A stretch of 64,000 bases of DNA from Gordius sp. MW1 (taxonomy: Eukaryota; Nematomorpha; Gordioida; Gordea; Gordiidae): NCBI GenBank assembly GCA_964036665.1, contig OZ038533.1, positions 697,001-761,000 of the forward strand, given 5' to 3'. Shown piece by piece: positions 38,570 to 51,059 of the stretch; position 1 is the first letter of the stretch, and each line of letters opens with the position of its first letter. The notes under the pieces were generated by a model. It saw only the letters and a program-made list of their open reading frames with translations. It searched no databases and was not told where the DNA came from. The translations under genes were made by a program, and so were the position numbers.

Positions 38570-39540
38570 TTATTTTAAAAAGGATGATGTCCTGTACCTC
38601 CTTTCTCCCCATTATAAGAATTTTATTATGCTATTTACTTGATTCAAATTAATTTTAGAGCACGCTGATATATATTTTACTTCAAGTGGATTAATAAATA
38701 AAAACAAATTTAGTATTTGGATAATTTTATCTTTGAAGTAGTTTACTTTGCTGTTATATTTAGGTTTGCAATATTTTTAGCTTTGAGAAGTTGATTAACA
38801 TTTATTATTTTTAGCTTTAAGAAGTGTATTAACATTTATTAATTTTGAATACCTAATATTTGATCAAAAAAAGATAAAAAGCTTCTTGTTAAATTAAATG
38901 TTACAAATATCATTAAATTCTCATAGCCATCAAAAATTAGCGTATTTATGTTAAACATACTAAATTTATAACTTAGAGACAGTAGGCTAAATTTTAGATA
39001 TGTACATACTAAGAAAGAACATATATTAGAAACTTTTAGTAATTAAATTCTTTACAATTAAGTGGCCTTCGCCTTTACAAATTCCTTTTAGTAAATTTCT
39101 AATATCTTTTTTCATTAAAAATGCGTTTATTATTTAAAGCTTAATCTGTCCATTTTGAAACTAAGCCCTGTATCATCTTTCAATTACAAGAGTAGTGTCC
39201 AGAACTAGCGGGAATAATTAAGCCACGGTCGTTTTAGATAAGCTATTTCAAAAATAAGTTACCACTAAATTTTAAAGTCTAACCTCGCTTTTTACAAATC
39301 CAATTTCAGGTATCTCAAGGATTTAAAGCCACACAATAGATTGTGATAAACGATATAAGACAAAAATTAAATATTATTAAAATCAATATAAAAGATACTC
39401 ATACAACAAGAAGCTGGATTTGCAACGATTGAATAAATAGTTAGCAAGATTATAAATTTTGTGGCAGTCATTTAACACTAAGATAGCCGTAAATCCAAAT
39501 AATTAATGATAAAAATATAAAATATCACCCTTTTTATAAG
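38570..39540. other. AT-rich DNA, nothing recognised
   Basis: Composition drops back to AT-rich right after the direct repeat. No gene or element is supported. Confidence 0.4.
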
Positions 39541-39544
39541 GGCT

Positions 39545-39822
39545 AGAAATTTTTGCATTAATTTAATATTCCAAGTGAGTTGAACAGTGACAATAGACGC
39601 TAAAAACTTTTGCATTAATTTAATATTCCAAGTTTGTTAAACAGTGACAAGAGTCGGTACAAATTTTTGGATTCATTTAATATTGCAAATGAGTTGAACG
39701 ACAAGAGTGGATAGAAATTTTTGCATAATTTAATATTCCAAGTTCGTTGAACGGCAAGAGTGGGTAGAAATTTATGCATTAATTTAATATTCCAAGTGAG
39801 TTGAACAGTGACAATAGTCATG
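39545..39822 (+). repeat. Tandem repeat, about 55-60-bp unit, five copies
   Basis: Units share GAAATTTTTGCATTAATTTA, ATATTCCAAGT and GTTGAACAGTGACAA. The minus-strand frame over the array (39615-39857) is repetitive and not a gene. Confidence 0.8.
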
Positions 39823-40054
39823 ACATCAATCAACATCATTGTACTGGCTTGAAACAACGATCATTTACCTGTCCAGTGCCAAAAAGTTTAATATATGTTG
39901 TCATTTTCTATTGTGGGGCATAGAGTAATGTTTGAGTATATCAAAATGTACACCCCAAATATGGCTAACTTTACTATTTTAAAATGTACGAAGTGCTCTT
40001 CAGAGTTCAATGATTTGTAGTTTATCTTGTAGCATATAAATTGAAATGTTCATT

Positions 40055-40225
40055 GAAAATACGTCCTTCGGGCGTAACTGGGAACTTCGCCCCCAAACCC
40101 CCTGCTGGGGGCTCCGCCGCCAGTTTCCCGTTGGGGGCTCTGCCCCCAAACCCCCGTTAGGGGCTACGCCCCCAGACCCCCGGCGAAGGGGGCAAAGGGA
40201 AGCGGGAAGGGGGGACGACTTATCT
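40055..40225 (+). repeat. GC-rich hairpin minisatellite
   Basis: About three to four units of roughly 35 bp, each with GGGGGCT-(CT/A)-CGCC/GCCCCC and CCCAAACCCCC. Every unit can fold on itself. It is followed at 40252 by the head-like motif TGCTATGCAATTCATGGG. It is the most GC-rich island in this part of the window. Confidence 0.75.
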
Positions 40226-40244
40226 ATACTCCGTATAAATGTAG

Positions 40245-40330
40245 CATATTTGCTATGCAATTCATGGGGGAGAAAGGTGGAAGGAGAATGCCTATAGGGG
40301 TTAGGATAATTGCTAGGGTTTCCCCTTCAA
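40245..40330 (+). repeat. Head-motif repeat, shared with 54755-54835
   Basis: TTGCTATGCAATTCATGG, then AGAAAGGTGGAAGG, then AGAATGCCTAT and GGGTTTCCCCTTC. The same order appears at 54755-54835. Confidence 0.5.
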
Positions 40331-40904
40331 AAATATAAATTTGATTTTAAACAAACTTCCTCACAAATAAGCCAATATAAAAAAAGGTGTGAGAATTGCT
40401 ACAAATTGTGATAGCACATTACAAATATTTTAATTTTTAATTGTTATGTATAATCAAATATAAAACTATTGAATAATGTATATCTTAATCTTGAGGTAAA
40501 GATTTGCAAAACAAAATCATAGCAATTAATAAGCAAAACTAAAGAAGAATACGCAAACAATGTAATCAAATAAGAAAATCGATATGCCTCTTAAATCATT
40601 TTTAACAGTCAAATATTTTAATTAGAGTCCCCCTACCTATCCACTTCGACATCCAAACAAACTAGAAATAGGGATAATATAATATTCAAATAACAAATTT
40701 ATTTTGAAGAACATTTCATAAATTATTATATTCAAAAAAATATTTTACATTATAAAAGTTATACCAAGTAAATTACAAATTATAATCAATGGAATATATA
40801 AAAGAGTTATCAAGGTAATTTTGTTTAGCAAGGAGAGCACACGCTTAATAAGCAGTTATTTTATATTAGGGTGTAAAAAATATACTTTTCTCACCCCTGC
40901 CAAA

Positions 40905-43900
40905 ATCTTCTTCTTCTTCTTTATCGTGTTGAAAATCCCACAGACGTGGGGTAAGTTTTCAGCAGCCTCTTCCAGCTGAGTCGCGTAAATGCCATGCCAA
41001 TTTCCATCTGTTTGACGTCCATACCTTTTCGACAAGTCGTTTCCAGGTGGCACGTGGTCTGCCCCTTCCTCTTCTTCCAGGCACGTCCATCTCCAGCGTT
41101 CGCCGTGTGACATCGTCCTCTTCTCTTTGTAATACATGGCCGTACCACCGCAGTCAATTTTCTCTTAAGAAGTCCTTCGTCGCTTGTATACCCATCTTTG
41201 TCATCAAGGATTCGTTCGTCTTGCGATCCAGCTTGGTGTAGCCTAAGCTCCATCGCACCATTCTCATTTCCGTGACTTGCAAAAGTTTCTCCTCCGCGGT
41301 GGTTACAGCCCATGTTTCGCTCCCGTAAAGCAAGACCGGTCGCACGATGGTTTTGTACGCCTTGCTTTTCAACCAAATTGGGATCTTTTTGTCACACATG
41401 ACACCGGAGATGATGCGCCACTTGAGCCATGCTTTCTTGATCCGAGAATGGACTTCGGCGGTACATCCTCCCTCTTGATGTAATAGCGAGCCAAGATATG
41501 TGAACTTATCAACCTCCGTGTACATTGGACCGCCATTTTTGTGCATTTGCGGACTACCGCCCATCGTTTGCATGTAAACCGTTTTCTTCTCGCTGACCTT
41601 TAACCCGAATTCCGAAAAACGTTCTGACCATTTTTTCGCCTGATGAAAAACCCCTTCTCTTGTTTCATCGCATAGGACAATATCATCGGCATATAGCATA
41701 GTCCAAGGGGCTGGCTTGTGCAAGTCCTTTGTTATTGTATCCATAATTAGATTAAACAAGAATGGGCTTAACGCTGACCCTTGATGTAGTCCAATCATTA
41801 TTCGGAAGGGTTTCGTTTCTCCTACGGTAGTCCTAACAGATGCAACCGCGCCATTATACATTTCCTTGATAAGTCGAACATATCCTTAGGGTATATTTCT
41901 GGCTCTAAGGGACCACCATATTAAGTCTCTCGGAACCGTATCGTAGGCCTTTTCTAAATCGATGAAGACCATGTGCAAGTTCTTTCTTATGTCGCCATAT
42001 TTTTCCATCGTCTGCTTCAACGCAAAGATTGGATCCATCGTTGATTTACCGGCCACGAATCCAAACTGATTGGGCGAGAGACAAACTTCGTCATTGAGCC
42101 TTTTCACTAGCACCCTTTCTAGTAGTTTTAGTGAGTGGCAGGTCAACTTGATACCTCTAAAGTTGCCACATTCCTGCGCGTCTCCTTTGCCTTTGTATAT
42201 GGGTATGATAGTACTTTCCCTCCATTGGTCAGGGATACGACTCTCATACAGCATAGCGTTAAATAGGCCTGTCATTATGTCGATCCTTCTCCTTTGCACC
42301 CAAGCCAAGCTTCGATCGGTAAATCATCGGGACCTAGCGCTTTCCCTTTCCGCATCTTCGTTAGTTGCGCTCCTACTTCATAAGCCTGCAATGGTAAAAC
42401 CAAGTTCGAGTTCGGTTCCACCCTCTCTAGCGGTCTTCTATCATTCGTTTTGTTCATCATATTTTGGAAATAGTCTTTCCATCTTTTAATGACTTCCTTC
42501 GGTTTGCACAACGTGCGTCCCTCTTCGCTTTTAATGACTTTCAGTGTCCCGACATCTCGACTTTTTTTCTCCCTAATCTTTGCGAGTTTATACATGACTA
42601 TGTCGCCGCCCTTCGTATCGAGCTTGTTTGCCATCTCGGTGTAAGCCTCGTTCTTCGCTATCGCAACCGCCGTCTTAGCTTTGAGTTTCGCTTCACGATA
42701 TGCCACGTAGTCTTCTCCTATCTTCGTTTTGTACCATCGTAGGTACAACGCCTTCTTTTCTTCTATAGCCCCTTTGACCGAGTCATTCCACCACCATAGT
42801 TCACGCTTGTGCGCTCTGCCGCCCTTAGTTCGTCCCAAGATTTGAAAGGCCGTTTCCTTTAGAACATTTGCAACGGTGTCCCACCTTTTGTTAATGTCGC
42901 CCCCCAAGCCTGCAACCTTCAAGAGCGGAGTTGCTCGAGCGTGAAACATTTCATTTGCACGATCATCCTTGAGCTTTTCGTACTTTGTCCTTGGTGTGTA
43001 GACTTTTCTCCTCTCGGGAAAAATCTTTCTTGCTATATCGAGGACAACTGGCCGATGTTGTTTGGCGATTTCTTCCCCCGGTATAACCTTGCAATCTTTG
43101 ACTTGCCACAAATTTTTGCGCTTCACTAGGATGTAGTCGACCTGTGTAAGGTGATCCCCACTGCTGTACGTCGCTAGATGTTCGGTACGCTTCTGAAAGA
43201 AGGTATTCACAATGGCCATATCGTAAGCTTGCGCCATCTGTAGTAACTTCTCTCCCTCTTTGTTCTTCACCCCATAGCCATGCCCGCCGTGATTTCGTTC
43301 GTACACGCCCCTTTCTTTCCCAACGTGCCCATTAAAGTCTGCTCCGATGATGAGATTCTCGTCAGGCTTCACGTAGCGTATTTCTTTTTCGAGCTTCTCA
43401 TAGAATTCGTCCTTCTCAATTTCGGAACATCCAACCTGGGGCGAATACGCACAAATAACATTGACAAGGCCGCCTTGATCCGCCAGCTTTATGCACATCA
43501 ATCTATCCGAGCATCGTTTGACTTCGACTACCTTGTCCTTAAAGGAATCGCTAAGCACTATACCGACCCCGTTCTTCCGTGATGGGGAACCCGAGTAGTA
43601 TAGCTTGTAACTCTCCTAGCTCCCTGGCTTTTGTTCCATGCCATCGCGTTTCTTGTAGACACGCTATGTGTATCCTTTGCCTTTTTAGCATCTGCGCAAC
43701 CTCGATGCTCTTCCCCGTCAGCGTACCCACATTCCACCTGGCCACTCTTGTCCGTTCGACAACTAGATTCCTTAACCGCCTGCGTTGTGAGTGAGGCGGT
43801 AACCCTTGTATACTTTTCACATTGCACGGGCGGATGATGCAATGCGCGTCGTTTGGGGAGGACGCCCTAGCATTCTAATAAATTTTCGTATTTGAAGCTG

Positions 43901-43990
43901 CCATGTTGTTTGGAGTTGCTTTTTACAGCCGGCTTCCGACCTGACGCCAACCTTCCACTTTTTTCACACGGACTTGGGACCGTCGTTGGT
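40905..43990 (-). mobile_element. Nearly full-length RTE-type LINE
   Basis: Endonuclease block (43820-42900): RVARWNVGTLTGK, ACLQETRWHGTKA, IIGADFNGHVGKER, VDYILVKRKNLWQV and KQHRPVVLD. RT block: KGKALGPDDLPIEAW (near 42330), NFRGIKLTCHSLKLLERVL, VFIDLEKAYDTVPRD, GLHQGSALSPFLFNLIMD and WTMLYADDIVLCDE (near 41690). C-terminal block: FTYLGSLLHQEGGC, LLYGSETWAVTTAEEK and MRMVRWSLGYTK. It ends in a GAA-type tail (40908-40920 on minus). About four frame changes separate long open blocks, so it is inactive but not old. Its subfamily differs from the RTE copies at 19.6 and 55.6 kb. The 5' border is estimated from leader similarity (TCATGCTGCTT-like) with the copy ending near 58720. Confidence 0.88.
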
Positions 43991-44239
43991 AGATATTTAA
44001 TAAAAATATGAATACTTTTGCAAATTTATCATTTATTTTTAAAATAACATAAAAAATATAGTGCGACGGCAGGGTAGTGGTGTATGTTTGCCACTCACGC
44101 GTCCAAGGTCAAATTGAGGAATACTAGCTAGCTAAGCGCTACTATCGCCTATAACGTTTGATTGAGAAGGGCGGGGGGAGGGGGTGGGTAGAAGGAGGTA
44201 TGTTATGGTTTTTTGATCAATAATCAATAATCGTTATTT

Positions 44240-44465
44240 ATTTTTAAGATTATTTTTGGGGGGTTAACTTATGGTCAAAATAAAAATGAATCTTAAAATT
44301 TAATATGTTTTAATTTATCACATTACCACTATCAAAGTTTACCCATGCAAATGTTTATATTTTTGGAAAGTTATTAATTAGAGTATAAATAAATCTTAAT
44401 GCTTAAATTTATGGCAAGGCCATCTTTAAATTTTGGTCATGGAACCCAGATATATCAAACTTTAA
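44240..44465 (-). repeat. Dispersed repeat, inverted partner of 31287-31520
   Basis: Contains the complements of TGGGTTCCATGACCAAAATT, ACTTTCCAAA-ATATAAACATT and AAGATTCATTTTTATTTTGA. It begins after a G run (44247-44262 region). Confidence 0.65.
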
Positions 44466-44754
44466 TAAGCTATAATATTAATAACTATTAAAACTATTCA
44501 GCCATAACCGGCTAAAACCCAAAATAAGCCTTTTGGCGTTATGCAACAGTTTCTATCAATATATTGTATCGTAAATTAGAATCTAATACCTATATTTTTT
44601 TAACTATTACTTTTTAGGTTTTCTATGAAATCACAATCTAATTAAATGAAATATATTAACCCAATAAAAAAATATATATGCATTTATAAGGTTAAAAATA
44701 TATCACATAGTTGGCTTTCTGTTAGACCATCTATAATAAATTTTTAGGTTATAT

Positions 44755-45605
44755 ATAAAATTTGGCCAATGGTCATTTTTTTCCATTGGTCAGTAACAAC
44801 AGATACTATATAAGTCAATGATAGCCAAAAAAACGGGGAAAAATTTTTTGATGCTCATTTTGGACAAAGGTCATTTTTTGCATTGGTCAGCAGCCAGGAC
44901 ACGGTAAAAGTAAATATAAATTCATAAGAGTCAAAAAAAAAACGAAAAAAAATGTTCGAATTACATATTGGCCAATGGTCATTTTTTCCATTGGACAGCA
45001 GTCAGCGGACGGCTAAAAAGTCATAATAGCAATGGTAGTAACAAGAACAATCATAATAGTCAGAAAAAACGGAAAAAAATAATTTCGATTCACATTTTGG
45101 CCAATGGTCATTTCATTCCATTGGTCAGCAGCCAGCGGACGGCTAAAAAGTCATAATAGCAATGGTAGTATCAAGAACAATCATAATAGTAAAAAAAAAC
45201 GAAAAAATAAACCTGGATTCACATTTTGGCCAATGGTCATTTTTTCCATCCGTCAGCAGCCAACGGACGGCCAAAAAGTCTTATTATCAATGGTAGTAAC
45301 AAGAACAATCATAATAGTCGAAAAAAAATGAAAAATAAACTTGGATTCACATTTTGGCCAATTGTCATTTTTTTCATTGGTCAGCACCCAACGGACGGCC
45401 AAATGGTAGTAACAGAAACAATCATAATAGTAAAAAAAAACCCGGGATTTAAACCCAAAAACTGGTTAAATTAACAAAAATTAAAAGTAAACAAAAAAAG
45501 ACATTCGGTGCGATTCGGTGCGTGACATCCACGTTCGGTGCGGACGCCGAATAGCAAGACACAACAAAATGGAAAGTGAGCCCATGAATTGCATAGCAAT
45601 TAATA
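44755..45605 (-). repeat. Composite repeat, copy 2: monomer array plus head, inverted
   Basis: About six units of 110-125 bp, each with TTTGGCCAATGGTCATTTTT, CCATTGGTCAGCAGCCAGCG, GACGGCTAAAAAGTCATAAT and AACAAGAACAATCATAATAG. CCAATGG and CCATTGG form a hairpin in each unit. At the right edge are a worn B-box complement (CCCGGGATTTAAACCC), 13-mer-like TTCGGTGCG units (45500-45550) and the head complement CCCATGAATTGCATAGCAAT. Confidence 0.75.
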
Positions 45606-46184
45606 TACATGTTACATATTATTTAATTTCAATTAAATCTCTTACCATTATTTAAACCCGTTGCTTAGATATTATAAAATCAGGCGCATAGCTTGGATTT
45701 TCTTGAAGGAGTGGGGGGGGGAGGGAGTCGCCCAAATTTTTTTTTTACACTTTCATTTGTAATTAATAAAAAGGGTGGGTCCGCTGCGAGGCCCTCTCGG
45801 CCTAGGGGCCGGGCAGGCAACCGTCTAATTTAGTTTATCAAGGGAGTCTGGGCGGGCACCATAACAAGATTGGGGTAATGCTGGTTTAATGAGATTTTTT
45901 ATATAGTTGACTGTTAATTTGTCACTTTTTTATTTAAAAAATTTAAGAATTGTATCAAAATTTTAGAAAATATGACAAAATTGATGCTCGAAATTTATAA
46001 TCATCATTTTGGGCCCTGCTGTTCGGAGAGCTTTAGTGTTTTGGGCATGGCCAAGCGGACTAGAAAGGTTTGGGCATCTCCTGGCCGGCAGTTTAATTAT
46101 CAGACCGTTATATGTTCTGGCAAAAATTTTTAGACAAATGTGATTAATGATAGTATTAAATGTGTGTATAGAATGTGGAACATT
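45606..46184. other. Intergenic DNA, partly GC-richer
   Basis: A G run near 45712-45722 follows GGCGCATAGCTTGG, possibly a G-rich MITE end. 45775-45870 is GC-richer and unassigned. No gene is seen. Confidence 0.35.
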
Positions 46185-46335
46185 ATAATAAACATAAGCT
46201 AGTCAATTTACGAAAGCAAAATGCACAAGTCCACAGCCATTAAAAATCTCCACGGCAATTATGCAAAAGTTACAAGTTGGACAGGACACGACAGGACAGC
46301 CGAAAGCGAGCTCATAAATTGCATAGCAATTAATA
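46185..46335 (-). repeat. Head-type repeat copy, inverted
   Basis: Complement of the copy at 19030-19200: ACGAAAGCAAAATGCACAAG, CCACAGCCATTAAAAATCTC, CACGGCAATT, AAGTTGGACAGGACACGACA and GAGCTCATAAATTGCATAGC. The GTCC-type spacer is present as GGAC units. Confidence 0.6.
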
Positions 46336-46484
46336 GTCATTTCATTTTTCATTTGCTCAGCGATTGGCATTTGAAGATTTCGCCTGAAGTAGGAGCATTA
46401 CCCAGTTTTTGTTAATATTGCAGATTCATTCCATCGATACCTTGAAATCCTATTTTTTATATAAACCTCTTGAGTATTGAAAAC

Positions 46485-47240
46485 TAGACCACTGGTGCAT
46501 GTGGTGTTGGGAAGACAAAAAAGTGTGGTTAAAGCTTTTTGCCGAAAATTTAATTTAAAAATTAAAGGTATAATATATACGCTTTTAATATATTTATTAG
46601 TGTCTTAATTCTTTATCCGACTATAAATACATTTAATCAATTTAATATTTTATTCAAATAAAACTATTTAAATTTATGTCAAGGGATGGGCCTTGGCTAT
46701 GCTAGTGGTCTACATCTACGTCATTTGAGTCATTTATACCTACATCATCGAACAAATTTTGGGTCTATCTAGAGATTATTATTCAGATTAATTAAAAATT
46801 TTGTATATATTTTTGTATAGGATAGATAGCCATAAATGATATTTATTTTGATAGACAATTAGGTTTGGATATGCATATATTTAGTCTATATATGCTCAAG
46901 TAACAACTTAAAAAATTAACCATAACATTTCTAATAAATATGAAATTAATTACTATAATAACGTAATCGCTTAGCTACTTACTAACAATGGAAGGTCTGG
47001 TGTTTTCACGAGGGGAAAATTGTTCCATCAAGTTTCTTTTCATATAAATTTGCACAATCCAATTCGAAATTATTTTGTCGAAAATTTAATTAAAAAATGA
47101 AATGTATATATTATCTTTCCATGTGTTTGTAAGTGTCTCAAAGTCTTTTATGCAAATAAACTATAAAAAAATTTAACCCATTAAATTTATTTATTAATCA
47201 AAAAATTTCTAAAGTTTTGGCAGAGGGTAGGGGTCCCCCC
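46485..47240 (+). repeat. Two spaced copies of an approximately 250-bp repeat
   Basis: 46485-46715 and 46990-47240 share a GAAAATTTAATT segment, a region around TTTTAATATATTTATTAGTG/ATGTGTTTGTAAGTGTC, AATAAACTAT and an ending of the type GGCTACG/GGCTATG. The second ends GGTAGGGGTCCCCCCATGGC. They may be related to the G-rich MITE ends. Confidence 0.4.
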
Positions 47241-47369
47241 ATGGCTACGCGCTTGTTATAAAACATCTATTAAGATGCAAGTTATGTAATTTTTTATTCT
47301 AGAATCTAACTAGCAATGAAATGTTAAAGCAATTTTTTATAAATAGCATATTATCATTGGATAGTAATG

Positions 47370-50190
47370 AAATTTGTTTCCCTATTTTTTGATCATGACT
47401 AAACTTACTAAACCAAACTTTATAACAACCTGTCATGTATGCCTTATAAACGTCTCCCTTACACAATCAGGAATTATTCACATTCATGGATCTCATAAAG
47501 CACGATGCAAAGGGTCAGGAAAACCAGGGGAAAACTCTAAACCTAAACTTTTGGACCCGATAGCCTTCCCCAAATCAGACACCCCCTCAGACATCACATT
47601 AACAAATTTTCGAAGTCTTCCCTTTAATAAAATATTAAAAAGTATTCCTAAAGGTGCAAGATACCTAGTACTTCAGACACTTTCTGAGGCCATTTTAAAA
47701 CTAACCAAAAATGTAAGCAACTATGAAGATTGGCAAAATTTCTTTTACTTTGCATCTCGTGTTCTTTCGGTGCCGCCCAAATCATATAGTGGATCTCTTA
47801 CAAGTTGGGTAAAAACAAATCTTAAAAAGTGGCAAGAATTCAGTGAACCAATAAGTTATGATACCCAGGAAGAGCGAACTCTTTCGTCTCTTAAACAAAG
47901 AGAAATAGTATCCGCAAAAATCAATAATTGTGACATTCAAGGTGCAATCCGCATTGCTTCCTCTGATAATAAAATATCCCCAGACAGCAAAGACACCCTA
48001 GATCTCTAATAGCTAAGCATCCTTTAAGGCCAAATCTGCCTTTACCCAATCCAATTCAGCAGGCCCATCAGAACTTCTCCACTTCAGAAGTCCTTGCTAC
48101 TATCATTACTTTTAAGCGCTCTTCGACAGGCGCAGGGCTAGATGGCTTGCGTTCAGCCCACCTTCTAGAACTATCAAATACCTTAATAGACCGCTCCGGA
48201 GCTTTTTGAGCTCTCTCACCACCCTCATTAACATCATTATGAAAGGCCAAATCCCCGAAATTGTAGCCCCACATTTCTTCGGCGATACTCTAGTATCATT
48301 TTCAAAATCTGATGGCGGAATCCGACCTATAGCAATGGGGTTTGTTCTACGCAGACTCTGTTCCAAACTGATCATAAAACGCATCAAAAGTAAAGCTGTG
48401 GAAATCCTGGCACCTACTCAACTCGGTTTTGGCGTAAAAGGGAAGCGAAATTGCTTCACATGTGGTAAGAATTTCTCTTACCACCCCAACCCCCTCAGTG
48501 ATCGCTAAAATTGATTTCAAGAATGCTTTCAACTCCATTTATCGTTCCCACTTCCTTAATGAAACATACAAACATTTCCCTGAATACTCCGCATTTTTTA
48601 ATGCATGCTATTCACCAGTCTCAATATTACAATTTCACAAACATACCATCGATTCAAGTGACGGTTTCAACAAGGCGACCCTTTAGGGCCACTTCTGTTT
48701 TCCCTTGGCATCAAAACTTTAGTTGATAGCCTTGCAACAAAATTTAATTTGACTTTAAACATTTGGTACCTTGACGATGGTACCATCCAAGGCGCCCCCG
48801 ATGATGTTTTTGCCGCTATGAGATACCTGGAAATCGAATCAACAAAAAGACTAACTCTAAATCAATCTAAAACTAAAATTTGTCCCCTTAATACACCTCT
48901 TATTGGCAATCAAGACAATTAGCTTACACATTAATAGATCCTTCCTCTTTGACCCTACTCGGATCCCCAATTGGAGGCTCTATTCCCATTTTAAAATTGT
49001 TACAAGAAACCAGTCGCAAACTAGCAGACATGAAAAGCCTATATAAACACCTACCTGCCCACCAAGCATTTTTTCTAGTAAAAAACTGCTACTCAATTCC
49101 TAAATTAATGCACAGCTTCCGGCCCTCTGCAGTGTTCTCACATCACGAGGCCTTGTCCAAGTTTGATACAGAACTTAAGTCTTTAACCGAGGAAATAACC
49201 AATCTAACCCTAGATTCTACACACTGGCAACAAGCTTGCCTGCCAACAAAACTGGGGGGGGCTAGGCTTAGGCTCAATAGCCTCCGTATCTCTTTCGGCA
49301 TTTATATCAAGCCGCATGCCTAATGAAAGCTTAATTTCAACATTAACCCCACAACATGACAACTTACTCGACGTCGCCTTCCAACAATGGAAGGAATTTT
49401 TTAACGTCCCTACTAAATTCCCTGAAGTAAACTCCCAAAAGTGTTGGATTAGCCCCCTGTCCGAGTGCCTCTTAAAGACTCTTATTAATGGCGCTTCGGC
49501 AGAGGAACTTTCAGCGCTTAGGAGCTTGGCTTCACGCTCAGGTCACGAATTGCTCGAAGCTTTCCCAAGCCGTAACCTCGGTCTCCTCTTATTCAACACC
49601 GAATTCCGCTTCGCAGTAGGCCTAAGATCTGGATGCAATATAGTGACTGAACACACTTGTTCACTTTGCAATAATCCCGTAAAATCGAATGGCCATCATG
49701 GCCTTCACTGTAATCGCAACAAAACCCGGTACTTTCGACATGCGGTTAACAAACTTATACATATCTATCTCACCAAAGCTGGTTTCCCCTCAATTCTCGA
49801 ATTCACAGGCCTCTGTGATGACAACAAACGACCCAATGGCCAAACTTTAGGTGCTTGGGAAAAAGGGCTCAGTTTAGCATGGGACTATACATGTACTGAC
49901 GTATTTGCCCCATCCAATCATAACAAATAACCCCTTGTCCTCAGTCATGGCTCTAAAAATACTCGGATATTAACAATACCACTATACTTTTTTGTCCCAT
50001 TGCTACAACTACCCTAACAACCTTTGGCCCCCTAGCCTTTAAACTTTTTAAAAAAAAATAGGGAAACAAATTTCATTGCAATCCCATGATAATCGCGAAT
50101 CGTTTTTCATTCAACAGAAAATCGGCATAACTATCTGTAAATATAATTCATTAGCCATAACCGAATGTTTTCCTAATATTTACGATCTTA
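47370..50190 (+). mobile_element. RLE-type LINE, copy 3, nearly full coding length
   Basis: Parts in order: an N-terminal zinc finger (CHVC...HIHGSHKARC, about 47430-47515); the conserved pre-RT region with ISYDTQEERTLSSLKQREI; RT motifs GAGLDGLRSAHL, IRPIAMGFVLRRLCSKLI, QLGFGVKG, AKIDFKNAFNSI and WYLDDGT (about 48760); LGSPIGGSIP; then the C-terminal knuckle CSLCNNPVKSNGHHGLHC (CX2CX8HX4C), then RHAVNKLI and the RPNG...LAWDYTCTDVFAPSN block; and the last conserved piece FFIQQKIGITICKYN at about 50106. Around six frame changes break it. No AP-endonuclease is present, and the C-terminal order matches restriction-like-endonuclease LINEs (R2/NeSL-like group). Confidence 0.8.
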
Positions 50191-50429
50191 ACTTTTTAAT
50201 TTATTTATCTCACCTTCACAAAATATGTAATTCTTTTTACCATGTAAGAAGTTATAACAAATGGAAAATGCTTTAAAGCTATCTAGTATTAAACTGATTG
50301 CAGCGCCAGCATCGTATAAATGGATTTCATAATTTATATCCATTTATTTGTTTTTGTGATACAGCTTTGCCCCTATATGGAACAGTTTATACAATAAATT
50401 TTATGGCTATTAAGATTATTTTGCTAGCG

Positions 50430-50995
50430 GGGGCCCCCCTTTTATTTTACCCTCTCTTTCACTCAGAGCCCCCCCCCCCCCCCCCATTTTTTCCACACAC
50501 AAAGGGTTGATTTGCCCTCCCTTTTTTACCCCCTCCCTCACCCAAAGCGGGAAGAGATACCCTCTCTTTCACCTAGAGGGGTCCCCCTTCTTCCACACAC
50601 CCCTCCCCCAGGAAAAAGGGAGGATAGTTTGCCCGCCCCTTTATACCCTCACCCAGAGGGGCAGAGGGGGGAGATCTGTCCACCCCTATTTATTTGTCCC
50701 CTTTCTCCACCCTCTCCCTCCCCTAAGGGGGGGGGGAGCGGGCGTGATTTGCCCCCCTCTCTTTACCCTCTCTTCACCCAGAGGGAGCCCTTTTTACCCT
50801 TACTTTCACCCAGGGGGGCCTCCCCTTCTTCCACACACATCCTCCTCCAGAGGGAGAGGGATTTGCCCCCCCCCCTTGTTTTTACCTTTCCCTCACCCAA
50901 AGGGGGGGGGGGTGATTTGCCCCCCCCCCATTCCTTCTTTATTTGTCCCTTTCCTCCGCCCTCAAGGGGGGGGGGGTACAAAGAATGGCCAGCCT
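50430..50995. repeat. Pyrimidine-rich minisatellite between tail-to-tail LINEs
   Basis: Imperfect units share GATTTGCCCCCC, TTTACCCTCTC, TCACCCAGAGGGG and CTTCTTCCACACAC. Long C and G runs alternate, so many CCC/GGG pairs could fold. Several frames are open for 100-185 codons on both strands, but all are proline- or glycine-rich translations of the repeat and are not genes. Confidence 0.75.
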
Positions 50996-51059
50996 TTTTA
51001 TTTAATTTTTTTTTAATTTTTTTTTTTTTAAAAAGTTTATTTGTTAAAAATCCGCTGAC

